The notes beneath the pieces are model-generated. The model was not told the origin of the DNA. It saw nothing but the letters and a program-made list of their open reading frames with translations, and searched no databases. Of a stretch of DNA of 52,987 nucleotides, positions 35,042-43,319 are shown piece by piece (position 1 is the first letter of the stretch; the number at the start of each line of letters is the position of its first letter). Made by a program: the position numbers and the translations under genes. The stretch lies in NCBI GenBank assembly GCA_002863125.1, contig PKEB01000001.1, forward strand, positions 1-52,987, written 5' to 3'. This DNA comes from Flavobacteriales bacterium (GTDB lineage: Bacteria > Bacteroidota > Bacteroidia > Flavobacteriales_D > Sanyastnellaceae).

Positions 35042-35049
35042 CAAAAGTA
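35042..35049 (-). promoter_or_regulatory. -7 element of the methyltransferase gene
   Basis: The minus strand reads TACTTTTG, a perfect TAnnTTTG match, 5 nt before the GTG at 35036, which supports a leaderless GTG start. Confidence 0.55.
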
Positions 35050-35054
35050 CAGCG

Positions 35055-35083
35055 TTGGATATGCGATATTTCATCTATCTTTG
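35055..35083 (+). promoter_or_regulatory. Promoter of tRNA-Val
   Basis: TTG at 35055-35057, an 18-nt spacer and TATCTTTG at 35076-35083 form a good Bacteroidota -33/-7 promoter 10 nt upstream of the tRNA. Confidence 0.75.
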
Positions 35084-35093
35084 CGCCCCATTC

Positions 35094-35168
35094 GGGCGAT
35101 TAGCTCAGTTGGTTTAGAGCACCTCGTTTACACCGAGGGGGTCGGGAGTTCGAGTCTCTCATCGCCCA
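35094..35168 (+). tRNA. tRNA-Val (anticodon TAC)
   Basis: A 75-nt cloverleaf folds by eye. The acceptor GGGCGAT pairs with ATCGCCC. The D stem is GCTC/GAGC, the anticodon stem CCTCG/CGAGG with loop TTTACAC, and the T stem GGGAG/CTCTC with loop TTCGAGT. The anticodon TAC reads valine codons. CCA is not encoded. Confidence 0.97.
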
Positions 35169-35174
35169 CAAAAG

Positions 35175-35205
35175 AAAAAGCCCCGCTTCAGGGGCTTTTT
35201 TCTTG
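35175..35205. terminator. Bidirectional terminator between tRNA-Val and the surface protein gene
   Basis: A 9-bp stem (35176-35184 with 35191-35199) has a 6-nt loop. Its plus-strand tail is a run of T, and its minus-strand tail is also T-rich. It can end both the tRNA and the convergent gene. Confidence 0.85.
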
Positions 35206-35219
35206 AACCGTTTTTGGCA

Positions 35220-37481
35220 TCAACGCCGCTGCCGTGTAATCGTCAAGGCCCCGTGGAAATTCTCACCATCGGAGCGGCGCAGGATGTAATAGTAGGTTCC
35301 GTCGGCAACGGGTTCGTTGTTGATTCGTCCATCCCAGCCGCCTCCGTAGTCGTTGCTTTGGTAGATGACATTGCCCCACCGGTTGTAAATCTCCAGCTTC
35401 GAATTCGGGAACCCTTCGATGCCCGGAATGCGGAAGAAGTCGTTCATGGAATCGCCATTGGGAGAGAAGACGTTGGGGATCTCGGTATCGCAGGCAATGA
35501 CCGAAACGTTGAAGGTCCCTTCGGCCCCGCACTGGTCGATGACATAGATGTCCATGTCGCCCTGCGTCAGCCCTGCTTGGAAATTGCCGGATGGACCAAT
35601 GAATGTTGCCAGTGAATCCAGTGCGTCATCGACGGGGACAAAGGCGGAGTCTTGCGGGTTGCCTGAGGCATCGTAATTGGAGTACTGCCAAGTGTAGAAC
35701 TCGTACTGGCCGACCCAATTGCCGGCGAAATCCGCTTCGCCAACCCCGCCCGTTAGGTTTAGGTCTCCTTGGATGCCCAAGCAGACTTCTGGGTCGTTGC
35801 CCGTGATGGGGTCCCAAACGGGGTATTCCACTTCCACATCGAAGCTGTCTTGGATTCCGCAAGCGTCCGTGACCGTCAGGGTGACGATCTGGGAGGCGTC
35901 GAAATTGACCGTTTCGGTGGTGCCGTCTCCTCCGCTGGACCAGTCGTAGGTGAATGGGCCAACTCCGGTGCTGATGCCAGCTTCGAGTACCGTTGCGTCT
36001 CCTGGACACAGCGGGCTGTCCGTCTGTTCTCCGTAGATGACCAACTCGGGGGGCATCGTATAGGTGATGGTCGCCGTTTGCTCATTGCCGCAGACGTCCG
36101 TGACCGTGATCTGTGCAGCTCCCGGGTCATTTGTTTCGATGACATTCACGGCCAAGGTGTCGGTAGCACCGGTGCTCCACAAGAAGTCAAATGGTCCGTA
36201 TCCGCCGATGGTCTCCACTTCGAGGATGGCCTCCCCGTTGCAGATACCTACGGGGTTTTCGTATTGCAGTTGCGTCGGCTCGAAGTCAGCGATTATCAAG
36301 GTTGCCGAGCGGAGTACGGAATCTCCACATAGGTTGACATACATGTATTCGATGGTCACCGTTTCCGGCCCTTCCACCTCGGCATCGGGGATGACGTTCA
36401 GCGGAATCTCATAGGTGAACTCACCTACTTCCATGATGACCTCAGGGTCAATGGTTTCGTAGTCGACGCCGTTGGTGGCCGTACCGGAAATTGTCACGTC
36501 GAGGGTATCGGCAATGTCAGCGAAGGGTCGTACCACTTGGAATACCGCGTCATTGCACGATTCCACAACCGTGGTGTCCCCGCCAAAGATTTGGTTGCCA
36601 GAAATTGAAGCTGTCGCTGTGATGTCAAATGCGTTGGATGAGAACGAGCCGCCCTCGATGAAAACCGCGCTATCCCATGCCGTATCACCGGCATCGGCAA
36701 TGGCGATTTTGATGTGGTAGGTCAGCCCGCACTGCACAGCAGCTTCGGCAACAAGGACCACCGTGAATCCATCGAGTTGCGTGGCATTCGGATCGCCATT
36801 GTTTTCATTGTCCACGTAGTACGCCGTATTGTTCATCCAGTTGGGGTCAACCTGTGCGCAGTTGTTTGCACTGCCTGCTGAACCCACATTGCCGTTGTTG
36901 ACCGAGTTGATCGTCACAGGAGTGCCGCTGGTATTGGGGATGACTGCCAAGTTGATTGCATTGTTACTATACGCACCGTTGATGCCAGGTCCGCTCAGAA
37001 AAAAGCCAAAGGCATCGTTGACGGACCCGCAGACGTATTCATTGTACTCATCACTGCCGAAACTGTAATTGAAACTGATGGAGTCTCCGGTGGGTATGAA
37101 ATCGAATTCCAGCACGGCTGCGTCGTTGGTGTTAAACGTTGACAACTGGTCTAAATCGGGGTCGTTAACCTCAAAATTGCCGCCGCCGGTGGTGGAGCTC
37201 CCCGAGTCGTTAGGTCCGATGACATTCGAACAACTCCCGGTAGCCATCATCATACCGTCCGGGATCAAGATGTTGGAGTTGTTGGCATCGAACGAGCCTA
37301 TTTGGTCGAGATCGCCGGAATAGGTGACGTTGAATATTTCTACCCCTTCTCCCAAAAGAATCGTCTCCACAACTTCCTGAGCTGTAAGGGACTCATCAAC
37401 AATAATCTGAGCGCGCAACTCCGCGGAGAGCGAAACGATGAGCGTGACGAGGAAAGAGAGGCCAATCAGATGCTGCTTCAT
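35220..37481 (-). CDS. Choice-of-anchor-L surface protein with type B type IX sorting domain
   Basis: This 753-aa secreted protein has a signal peptide (MKQHLIGLSFL...LRAQ). A choice-of-anchor-L-type domain fills about the first 280 residues (LTAQEVVETIL, GMMMATGSC, FDFIPTGDSISFNYSFGSDEYNEY, AIADAGDTAWDSAVFIEGGSF). Several Ig-like/SprB-like beta modules follow, one with FLWSTGATDTLAV. The C-terminal gliding-motility-associated (type B) sorting domain starts IPNVFSPNGDSMNDFF and ends GTYYYILRR. It is a likely cargo of the type IX machinery encoded earlier in the window and is probably shed or surface-bound. The ATG at 37481 is chosen for the signal peptide; the ATG at 37511 overlaps a -7 element. 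Confidence 0.9.
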   Translation of the reverse strand: MKQHLIGLSFLVTLIVSLSAELRAQIIVDESLTAQEVVETILLGEGVEIFNVTYSGDLDQIGSFDANNSNILIPDGMMMATGSCSNVIGPNDSGSSTTGGGNFEVNDPDLDQLSTFNTNDAAVLEFDFIPTGDSISFNYSFGSDEYNEYVCGSVNDAFGFFLSGPGINGAYSNNAINLAVIPNTSGTPVTINSVNNGNVGSAGSANNCAQVDPNWMNNTAYYVDNENNGDPNATQLDGFTVVLVAEAAVQCGLTYHIKIAIADAGDTAWDSAVFIEGGSFSSNAFDITATASISGNQIFGGDTTVVESCNDAVFQVVRPFADIADTLDVTISGTATNGVDYETIDPEVIMEVGEFTYEIPLNVIPDAEVEGPETVTIEYMYVNLCGDSVLRSATLIIADFEPTQLQYENPVGICNGEAILEVETIGGYGPFDFLWSTGATDTLAVNVIETNDPGAAQITVTDVCGNEQTATITYTMPPELVIYGEQTDSPLCPGDATVLEAGISTGVGPFTYDWSSGGDGTTETVNFDASQIVTLTVTDACGIQDSFDVEVEYPVWDPITGNDPEVCLGIQGDLNLTGGVGEADFAGNWVGQYEFYTWQYSNYDASGNPQDSAFVPVDDALDSLATFIGPSGNFQAGLTQGDMDIYVIDQCGAEGTFNVSVIACDTEIPNVFSPNGDSMNDFFRIPGIEGFPNSKLEIYNRWGNVIYQSNDYGGGWDGRINNEPVADGTYYYILRRSDGENFHGALTITRQRR

Positions 37482-37504
37482 GGTAATCGGATACTTGACT
37501 TGAG

Positions 37505-37512
37505 TAAACATA
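37505..37512 (-). promoter_or_regulatory. Candidate -7 element of the choice-of-anchor-L gene
   Basis: The minus strand reads TATGTTTA (one mismatch), 23 nt upstream of the ATG at 37481 and overlapping the alternative ATG at 37511. Confidence 0.35.
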
Positions 37513-37581
37513 CGGCGCTATAGGTAGCAGTTACGCTTTTGAAATGGATTTACCTAACATGCGGCGTTGCATTTCGCGCTG

Positions 37582-37589
37582 TAACTTTG
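37582..37589 (+). promoter_or_regulatory. -7 element of the LolD-type ATPase gene
   Basis: TAACTTTG is a perfect TAnnTTTG match, 5 nt before the GTG at 37595. It decides the start: the upstream ATG at 37544 would lie before the promoter. Confidence 0.65.
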
Positions 37590-37594
37590 CCCCG

Positions 37595-38275
37595 GTGAAA
37601 ACGCTCATTTCCATCGAAGGGTTGCGCAAAACGTACCACATCGGCACCCAGCAGGTTCACGCCTTGGATGGCCTCGACCTTGGCATCGATGTCAATGAGT
37701 ATGTCGCGCTCATGGGCCCCTCTGGAAGCGGGAAATCCACGCTCATGAACGTTTTGGGATGCCTGGATTCACCGACCGCCGGTTCCTATCACCTCAATGG
37801 CCAGAACGTTGCCAACCTCGATGAAGACGCCTTAGCGGACATCCGCAACCGCGAAATCGGATTTGTTTTCCAGACCTTCAACTTGTTGCCGCGATACAGC
37901 GCCTTGGAGAATGTTGCGCTGCCGCTGATCTATGCCGGATTGTCGAAGCGCGAGCGCCTGGAGCGGGCTGAGGAAGTGCTGGAGATGGTGGGATTGCAGG
38001 ACCGCATGGTGCACAGACCCAACGAACTGAGTGGGGGGCAGCGGCAACGGGTGGCCGTGGCGCGTGCCTTGGTGAACCGGCCGTCCATCATTTTGGCCGA
38101 TGAGCCCACGGGAAATTTGGACACCGCCACATCGATGGAAATCATGAACCTCTTCGGTGAAATCCAAGCCGCCGGAAATACGGTCATCTTGGTGACACAC
38201 GAAGAAGACATCGCCGTATGCGCCCACCGCATCGTCCGCTTGCGCGACGGAAAAGTGGAGTTTGGAAATGGCTGA
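37595..38275 (+). CDS. ABC transporter ATP-binding protein, LolD/MacB type
   Basis: This 226-aa ATPase is of the class that powers lipoprotein release (LolD) or MacB-like efflux. It has Walker [10 protein letters not shown] at 41-49, [18 protein letters not shown] (the Q-loop region), the signature [10 protein letters not shown] at 145-154 and Walker [13 protein letters not shown] at about 165-176, followed by the switch His in [11 protein letters not shown]. The sequence pattern strongly fits the LolD/MacB group, but no permease gene lies next to it, so its partner is encoded elsewhere. The start is GTG, probably leaderless. asnS follows after 58 bp. Confidence 0.92.
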   Translation: MKTLISIEGLRKTYHIGTQQVHALDGLDLGIDVNEYVALMGPSGSGKSTLMNVLGCLDSPTAGSYHLNGQNVANLDEDALADIRNREIGFVFQTFNLLPRYSALENVALPLIYAGLSKRERLERAEEVLEMVGLQDRMVHRPNELSGGQRQRVAVARALVNRPSIILADEPTGNLDTATSMEIMNLFGEIQAAGNTVILVTHEEDIAVCAHRIVRLRDGKVEFGNG

Positions 38276-38307
38276 ATGCTGCAGTTCGTGCCGTTTCTTT
38301 GTATCTT

Positions 38308-38315
38308 AATTTCGC
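38308..38315 (+). promoter_or_regulatory. Candidate -7 element of asnS
   Basis: TAATTTCG has one mismatch to TAnnTTTG and lies 18 nt upstream of the ATG at 38334. The same octamer precedes aroB. Confidence 0.35.
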
Positions 38316-38333
38316 GAACAATTTTCGAGGATT

Positions 38334-39764
38334 ATGCAACGGGAACGCATTGTGAATTTGCGCGATGAAGCGCAGGTAGGACGGGAAGTTTTGGTGCAGG
38401 GTTGGGTGCGGACATTTCGCAACGACCAATTTATTGCATTGAATGACGGCTCTTGCTTGGGCAATTTGCAGTTGGTCATCGACCGAGAAGCGACCGCTGA
38501 TGAAGTCAAAAAGCGAATCACAACGGGCGCTGCAATCGCTGCCAAGGGGGTCATCGAAGCCTCCCAAGGACGCGGTCAAGTGACCGAATTGAAGGTGACG
38601 GATTTAGAGATCCTCGGCGATGCCGATCCCGAATCATTCCCCATTCAGATGAAGCGCCATACCATGGAGTTTCTTCGTGAGAAGGCCCACCTGCGCTTCC
38701 GAACCAGCACGTTCGGCGCGGTATTTCGCGTTCGCCATGCCCTTAATTTCGCCGTGCACAGATTCTTCACGGATGAAGGGTTCTTTCAAATGCACACGCC
38801 CATCATCACCGGCAGCGATGCCGAAGGGGCAGGCGAGATGTTCCAGGTGACCACGCTGGACCTGAACAATGTGCCCAAGGCGGAGGACGGCAGCGTTGAT
38901 TTTGTTGAAGATTTCTTCGGAAAGACCGCAAACTTGACCGTGAGCGGCCAGTTGGAAGCGGAGCTGGGCGCCATGGCTTTGGGACAAGTCTACACCTTCG
39001 GTCCTACGTTCCGCGCGGAGAATTCGAACACGTCCCGCCACCTGGCGGAGTTTTGGATGATCGAGCCGGAGGTGGCCTTCGCCGACTTGGCGAGCAACAT
39101 GAAGTTGGCTGAGGATTGCCTCAAATTCATCCTCCGTTATGTCTTGGCCAGCTGCGACGAAGACCTCGAATTCCTCGAGAACCGGGAGATTCAAGCCGAG
39201 AAACAGCTGCCGCAGGACCAACGCCACGATGCGCCGCTGCGCGCTCGGTTGCAGGCAGTCGTGGACACGCCATTCCAGCACGTAACCTACACTGAGGCCA
39301 TTGACCTGCTTCAGCGTTCCAAGCCGTACAAAAAGAAAAGGTTCAAGTACCCAGTGGAATGGGGGGTAGACCTCCAAAGTGAGCACGAGCGATGGTTGGT
39401 GGAAAAGCACTTCAACGGACCGGTCATCATCACGGATTATCCCGCTTCCATCAAGGCCTTCTACATGCGCCAAAACGATGACGGGAAGACCGTCGCTGCC
39501 ATGGATGTGCTGGTTCCGGGAATCGGCGAAATCATCGGCGGTAGCCAGCGGGAAGAGCGACTGGATCGCTTGCAGGCCAAGTGCGCCGAATTCAACATTC
39601 CCGAAGACCATGTGTGGTGGTACATAGATACCCGCCGTTTCGGTTCGGCTGTGCACAGCGGTTTTGGCATGGGTTTTGAAAGGTTGGTGATGTACGTGAC
39701 GGGGATGACCAACATCCGCGATGTGATTCCATTCCCGCGCACCCCACAGAACGCAGAATTTTAA
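38334..39764 (+). CDS. asnS: Asparaginyl-tRNA synthetase
   Basis: This 476-aa class II synthetase charges tRNA-Asn. The N-terminal OB-fold anticodon domain includes [22 protein letters not shown]. The catalytic core has [56 protein letters not shown] (motif 2) and the C-terminal motif 3 [18 protein letters not shown] followed by IPFPRTP. Asn rather than Asp specificity is supported by the overall AsnS-type sequence, including the inserted segment after [11 protein letters not shown]. It is followed 11 bp later by rpoN. Confidence 0.96.
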   Translation: MQRERIVNLRDEAQVGREVLVQGWVRTFRNDQFIALNDGSCLGNLQLVIDREATADEVKKRITTGAAIAAKGVIEASQGRGQVTELKVTDLEILGDADPESFPIQMKRHTMEFLREKAHLRFRTSTFGAVFRVRHALNFAVHRFFTDEGFFQMHTPIITGSDAEGAGEMFQVTTLDLNNVPKAEDGSVDFVEDFFGKTANLTVSGQLEAELGAMALGQVYTFGPTFRAENSNTSRHLAEFWMIEPEVAFADLASNMKLAEDCLKFILRYVLASCDEDLEFLENREIQAEKQLPQDQRHDAPLRARLQAVVDTPFQHVTYTEAIDLLQRSKPYKKKRFKYPVEWGVDLQSEHERWLVEKHFNGPVIITDYPASIKAFYMRQNDDGKTVAAMDVLVPGIGEIIGGSQREERLDRLQAKCAEFNIPEDHVWWYIDTRRFGSAVHSGFGMGFERLVMYVTGMTNIRDVIPFPRTPQNAEF

Positions 39765-39775
39765 ATCCGTCCTTT

Positions 39776-41251
39776 ATGCTCAAGCAAAGCCTTCAACAGA
39801 AACTGCTCCAAAAGCTCTCGCCGCAGCAGATTCAGTTGATGAAGCTGTTGCAGCTGCCCACGACCGAATTGGAAGTGCGCATCAAGGAGGAGTTGGAGGC
39901 GAATCCGGCGTTGGAAGAAGGCGCCGAAAATGACTGGGACGAAGATGATTTGGCGCCGGTAGAGGAGCAGAGCGAAGCCCTCGACGACTTCGATTTTGAC
40001 GATTACCTCGATGACGAGACGCCGGATTACCGGTTGAGTGCCCGAAACCAAGGGGCGGACGTTGAGGACAAGACCATTCCGTTTTCTGGCGGAACGACCT
40101 TTTTTGAACGGCTGCATGCGCAGCTTGGTTTGCTTGATGTCCCGGAGGAAGCCAGGGAATTGGCTGACCACATCATTGGCAACTTGGACGAGGCGGGGTA
40201 CCTGCGCCGCGACCTTGAGAGCATCGTGAACGACCTCGCGTTCACCGAAGGCAAGGTGGTGGAACGGGCAGCGCTTGAAGAAGCCCTATCTGTGGTGCAA
40301 ACGTTGGACCCGGCGGGCGTGGGCGCGCGGGATTTGAAAGAGTGTTTGCAACTGCAGTTGCGGCGCAAATTCGATTCTGAGGACCGGTCGACCGCCAAAT
40401 TGTCCCGACGCATCTCGCAACGCATCGCCCTGGAAATTCTCGAGTTTCATTTCGAATCGTTTTCCAAAAAGCATTTCGAGCGCATCCAGAAAAAGCTCGA
40501 CATCGATGAGGAGGCGTTGAAGGACGCGCTCGCTGAAATCACGCAGCTGAACCCCAAACCCGGCAACTCAGGTGCGGAGTCTTCTCGGGGCACGGCCATT
40601 CAGGTGGTCCCCGACTTTCTGTTGTCCGTCGAAGACAACGAATTGCGCTTGCAATTGAATCAACGCAATGCACCCGAGCTGCGGATCAGTCCGATGTACA
40701 AGGAGATGATGGAAACGTACGCGAGTGGAGCCAAAACCAACAGCCAGCAGAAGGATGCCCTCACGTTTGTGAAGCAAAAAATCGATTCGGCCAAGTGGTT
40801 TGTGGATGCCATCCGCCAACGGCAGTTGACGCTGACCCTCACCATGCAGGCCATTGTGGACCACCAGCACGACTACTTCCTTTCTGGCGACGAGACGGAT
40901 TTGCGCCCCATGATCCTCAAGGACATCGCGGACGTGGTTCAAATGGATATCAGCACGGTTTCCCGTGTGGCCAACAGCAAGTACGTGCAGACCCCGTACG
41001 GCACCTTCTTGCTGAAGTCCTTTTTCAGTGAGAGCCTGACGACTGAAACGGGCGAGGAAGTGAGCTCCCGCGAGGTCAAGAAAATCCTCCAAGAAGCCAT
41101 CGAAGGGGAAGACAAGCGCAAGCCCCTGAGCGACGAGAAGCTCGGGCAGGTCTTGAATGCCAAAGGCTACAACATCGCCCGACGCACGGTGGCGAAATAC
41201 CGCGAGCAACTCGGCATTCCCGTGGCGCGCTTGCGTAAAGAACTCAGCTGA
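39776..41251 (+). CDS. rpoN: RNA polymerase sigma-54 factor
   Basis: Sigma-54 directs transcription from -24/-12 promoters and needs an AAA+ activator. This 491-aa protein starts with the Gln/Leu-rich activator-interacting region (LKQSLQQKLLQKLSPQQIQLMKLL). An acidic region follows (about 40-85), then the core-binding part (LDPAGVGARDLKECL), the HTH (DIADVVQMDISTVSRVANSKYVQTPYG) and the RpoN box ARRTVAKYREQLGIP near the C-terminus. The stop overlaps the next start (TGATG). No bEBP activator is in the window. Confidence 0.96.
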   Translation: MLKQSLQQKLLQKLSPQQIQLMKLLQLPTTELEVRIKEELEANPALEEGAENDWDEDDLAPVEEQSEALDDFDFDDYLDDETPDYRLSARNQGADVEDKTIPFSGGTTFFERLHAQLGLLDVPEEARELADHIIGNLDEAGYLRRDLESIVNDLAFTEGKVVERAALEEALSVVQTLDPAGVGARDLKECLQLQLRRKFDSEDRSTAKLSRRISQRIALEILEFHFESFSKKHFERIQKKLDIDEEALKDALAEITQLNPKPGNSGAESSRGTAIQVVPDFLLSVEDNELRLQLNQRNAPELRISPMYKEMMETYASGAKTNSQQKDALTFVKQKIDSAKWFVDAIRQRQLTLTLTMQAIVDHQHDYFLSGDETDLRPMILKDIADVVQMDISTVSRVANSKYVQTPYGTFLLKSFFSESLTTETGEEVSSREVKKILQEAIEGEDKRKPLSDEKLGQVLNAKGYNIARRTVAKYREQLGIPVARLRKELS

Positions 41252-41862
41252 TGTGGGCCAAGTGGATTTCCGGGGTGTTCCATCCGTTGGTGATGCCATT
41301 GGCTACGTTGGTCCTGGTGTTTGCTTTGGATCCCTACCTGCAGGCCCTACCGGAGGTGTTCATGTACATGGGGGTTGTGGTGCTCGTGAATACGCTGGCC
41401 CCGGCCGTGTCGATTTGGGTGCTGCACCGAAGGGGGTATTTGAGCGACTTGGACATCCGGAATCGAAAAGAGCGCGCGTTGCCGTTCATCATTGTGCTCG
41501 CCTACTTCATTATGACGTATGCGCTGCTTGTGCTGAGTCCAGCGCTGTACATCCCATTGGTGTACCTCGACATGTGGATGGGGCTCATGGCCTCGATTGG
41601 CCTCGCACTACTCATTACCCGGTGGTTCAAGATCAGCATGCACATGCTCGCCCAAGGTGGGGTGCTTGGCACCGTTATGGCGGTCCAGGCGATGCAGCTG
41701 GTGCCCGCGTGGACGTTGAACGGCGTGCTGGTGTTCATCGCGGGATGGGTTGGGTTTGCCCGAATTCATATGGGCGTGCACCGGCACATCGAAGTGTACA
41801 CCGGGTACTTGCTCGGGTTTGCCGTGTGTTTTTGCGTTGTGGTGTTGGGCCTCGGGGGATGA
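41251..41862 (+). CDS. PAP2-like integral membrane protein
   Basis: This 203-aa protein has about six hydrophobic segments. It resembles Bacteroidota PAP2-superfamily-like proteins often found near rpoN/asnS. The segments DLDIRNRKERALPF and GFARIHMGVHRHIEVYTGYLLG resemble a degenerate phosphatase region, with His and Arg near a membrane face, but I cannot trace the full KX6RP...SGH...RX5H set. The role may be in lipid phosphate metabolism. It starts at the last base of the rpoN stop, so it is translationally coupled, and its end is 12 bp from the convergent galE. Confidence 0.75.
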   Translation: MWAKWISGVFHPLVMPLATLVLVFALDPYLQALPEVFMYMGVVVLVNTLAPAVSIWVLHRRGYLSDLDIRNRKERALPFIIVLAYFIMTYALLVLSPALYIPLVYLDMWMGLMASIGLALLITRWFKISMHMLAQGGVLGTVMAVQAMQLVPAWTLNGVLVFIAGWVGFARIHMGVHRHIEVYTGYLLGFAVCFCVVVLGLGG

Positions 41863-41874
41863 CCAGGAAGGGGC

Positions 41875-42900
41875 CTAAGCGCCCAGTGCCTGTTGCCAAT
41901 TCCACGCGTCGCGCAGCGCTTCATCCAAACTGAATGCACACGACCAACCGAGTTCGCGACGGGCCTTGCTTGCATCGGCAAAAATGGCCGTGACGTCGCC
42001 GGCTCGACGCGGGCCCATCTGGTGAGGAACCGGCACGCCTGTCGCGCGCTCAAACGCCTGGATGACCTCGAGTACGCTGTTGCCTTGCCCTGTTCCGAGG
42101 TTGAAGGCTTCGCAGGCCGTTGATTGCTTGCCCAACCAGTCCAGGGCTGCGACGTGCGCTTTGGCCAAGTCCATCACGTGGATGTAGTCCCGGATGCACG
42201 TGCCGTCCGGCGTGGGGTAATCATCTCCGAAAACCGTTAACGGATCCCGCAGTTTGGCAACGGCTTGGGTGAGGTAGGGTACGAGGTTGTTGGGATGACC
42301 CAGCGGAAGTTCGCCGATGCGACTGGAGGGGTGTGCCCCGATGGGGTTGAAATAGCGCAGCAGCGCCGCTTTGAGTGGATAGCCGCTCGCCGCAAAATCG
42401 GTGATGATGCGTTCGCACGCTTGCTTGGTGTAACCGTAAGGTGATTCGGCGCTTTGCATCGGTGCGCTTTCGTCCACAGGAATGGACTCCGGTTGGCCGT
42501 AGACCGTGCAGCTGCTCGAAAAGACCACCTCGGTCGTGCCGTGCCGTTCGGCTGCTTCGAGGATGTTCACCGTGCTGGCGATGTTGTTCACATAGTACTT
42601 GAGCGGCAGCTGCGTGCTCTCACCAACGGCTTTGAAGGCGGCAAAATGGATGATGCCGTCAATGGCCCCACCTTTTGCAATCCGTTCAAACGACCCAAGC
42701 AATGCAGACCGGTCGGCACAATCCACCTCCTCTACCTCGGGCTCAAATCCCAAAATGGCGTGCAATCCAACGAGGACTTCTTTCGTGGAGTTGGAGAAAT
42801 TATCCATCACGATCGGGGTGTACCCGGCATTGACCAACTCAACCACCGTGTGTGAGCCGATGTACCCGGCGCCTCCCGTTACGATTACACGCTTTGTCAT
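41875..42900 (-). CDS. galE: UDP-glucose 4-epimerase
   Basis: GalE interconverts UDP-glucose and UDP-galactose, supplying precursors for surface polysaccharide. This 341-aa short-chain dehydrogenase has the NAD loop TGGAGYIGSHT at 8-18, the FAAFKAVGES segment, the catalytic Ser region FSSSCTVYG and Tyr155-x-x-x-Lys159 in YGYTKQ. The C-terminus ends in SLDEALRDAWNWQ. The ATG at 42900 is the normal start; the longer open frame upstream has no family similarity. A near-consensus -7 element lies 6 nt upstream. Confidence 0.96.
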   Translation of the reverse strand: MTKRVIVTGGAGYIGSHTVVELVNAGYTPIVMDNFSNSTKEVLVGLHAILGFEPEVEEVDCADRSALLGSFERIAKGGAIDGIIHFAAFKAVGESTQLPLKYYVNNIASTVNILEAAERHGTTEVVFSSSCTVYGQPESIPVDESAPMQSAESPYGYTKQACERIITDFAASGYPLKAALLRYFNPIGAHPSSRIGELPLGHPNNLVPYLTQAVAKLRDPLTVFGDDYPTPDGTCIRDYIHVMDLAKAHVAALDWLGKQSTACEAFNLGTGQGNSVLEVIQAFERATGVPVPHQMGPRRAGDVTAIFADASKARRELGWSCAFSLDEALRDAWNWQQALGA

Positions 42901-42906
42901 ATGAGG

Positions 42907-42914
42907 TAAAAATA
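42907..42914 (-). promoter_or_regulatory. Candidate -7 element of galE
   Basis: The minus strand reads TATTTTTA (one mismatch), 6 nt before the galE ATG. Confidence 0.4.
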
Positions 42915-42959
42915 GGGACTTAGCGGAACCTTTTGGCAGGGGTTTGCGTAAGCAGCAGC

Positions 42960-43274
42960 ATGTCCATTCCCATGAACGAACGACTCTTGCATCAAATGCA
43001 AGGCAACAGCCAACTGGCACAGTACATCATGTGCCGATTTCAGGAACATTATCCGATGTTGTTGCAGTCATTTTCGCAAGCATGGACCCGAGGCGACGCG
43101 GCTGCTTTGCACGCAATTGGAGCGCGATTGGCCTCACACCTTCGGGTGGTAGGTTTGGACGACAACGTTGCGGTTTTACAGCATTTGCTGAAGGAGAAGG
43201 GCGCCGGGTCGGTGCTGCAGGATACGGAGGCGTGGCGTCAGCTCCAGTTCGAATCGCTCTGCCCACAGCGTTAA
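42960..43274 (+). CDS. Small helical protein, possible degenerate Hpt domain
   Basis: This 104-aa protein (from MSIPMNERLL) is nearly all helical by pattern. The stretch LHAIGARLASHLRVVGLDDN resembles the central helix of histidine phosphotransfer (Hpt) domains, normally A-H-x-L/I-K...G. Here the acceptor His position appears to be Ala or is out of register, so phosphotransfer may be lost. I see no other domain and cannot assign a function. Codon use looks like that of neighbouring genes. It is divergent from galE and 45 bp upstream of the DUF4301 gene. The start could also be the ATG four codons further on. Confidence 0.6.
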   Translation: MSIPMNERLLHQMQGNSQLAQYIMCRFQEHYPMLLQSFSQAWTRGDAAALHAIGARLASHLRVVGLDDNVAVLQHLLKEKGAGSVLQDTEAWRQLQFESLCPQR

Positions 43275-43307
43275 CACGGCCTTTCATTTTGTTTATCCCA
43301 TGGACGT

Positions 43308-43315
43308 TATTTTTG
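43308..43315 (+). promoter_or_regulatory. -7 element of the DUF4301 gene
   Basis: TATTTTTG is a perfect TAnnTTTG match, 4 nt before the ATG at 43320. TTTG at 43288-43291 may be the -33 element. Confidence 0.6.
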
Positions 43316-43319
43316 TTTC

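Noticed and set aside
38634-39656. Open antisense frame (340 codons) inside asnS
   Set aside because: Opposite highly conserved synthetase motifs; no independent evidence.
42901-43020. Upstream extension of galE
   Set aside because: The 40 extra residues precede the canonical MTKRVIVTGG start and cross the likely promoter.
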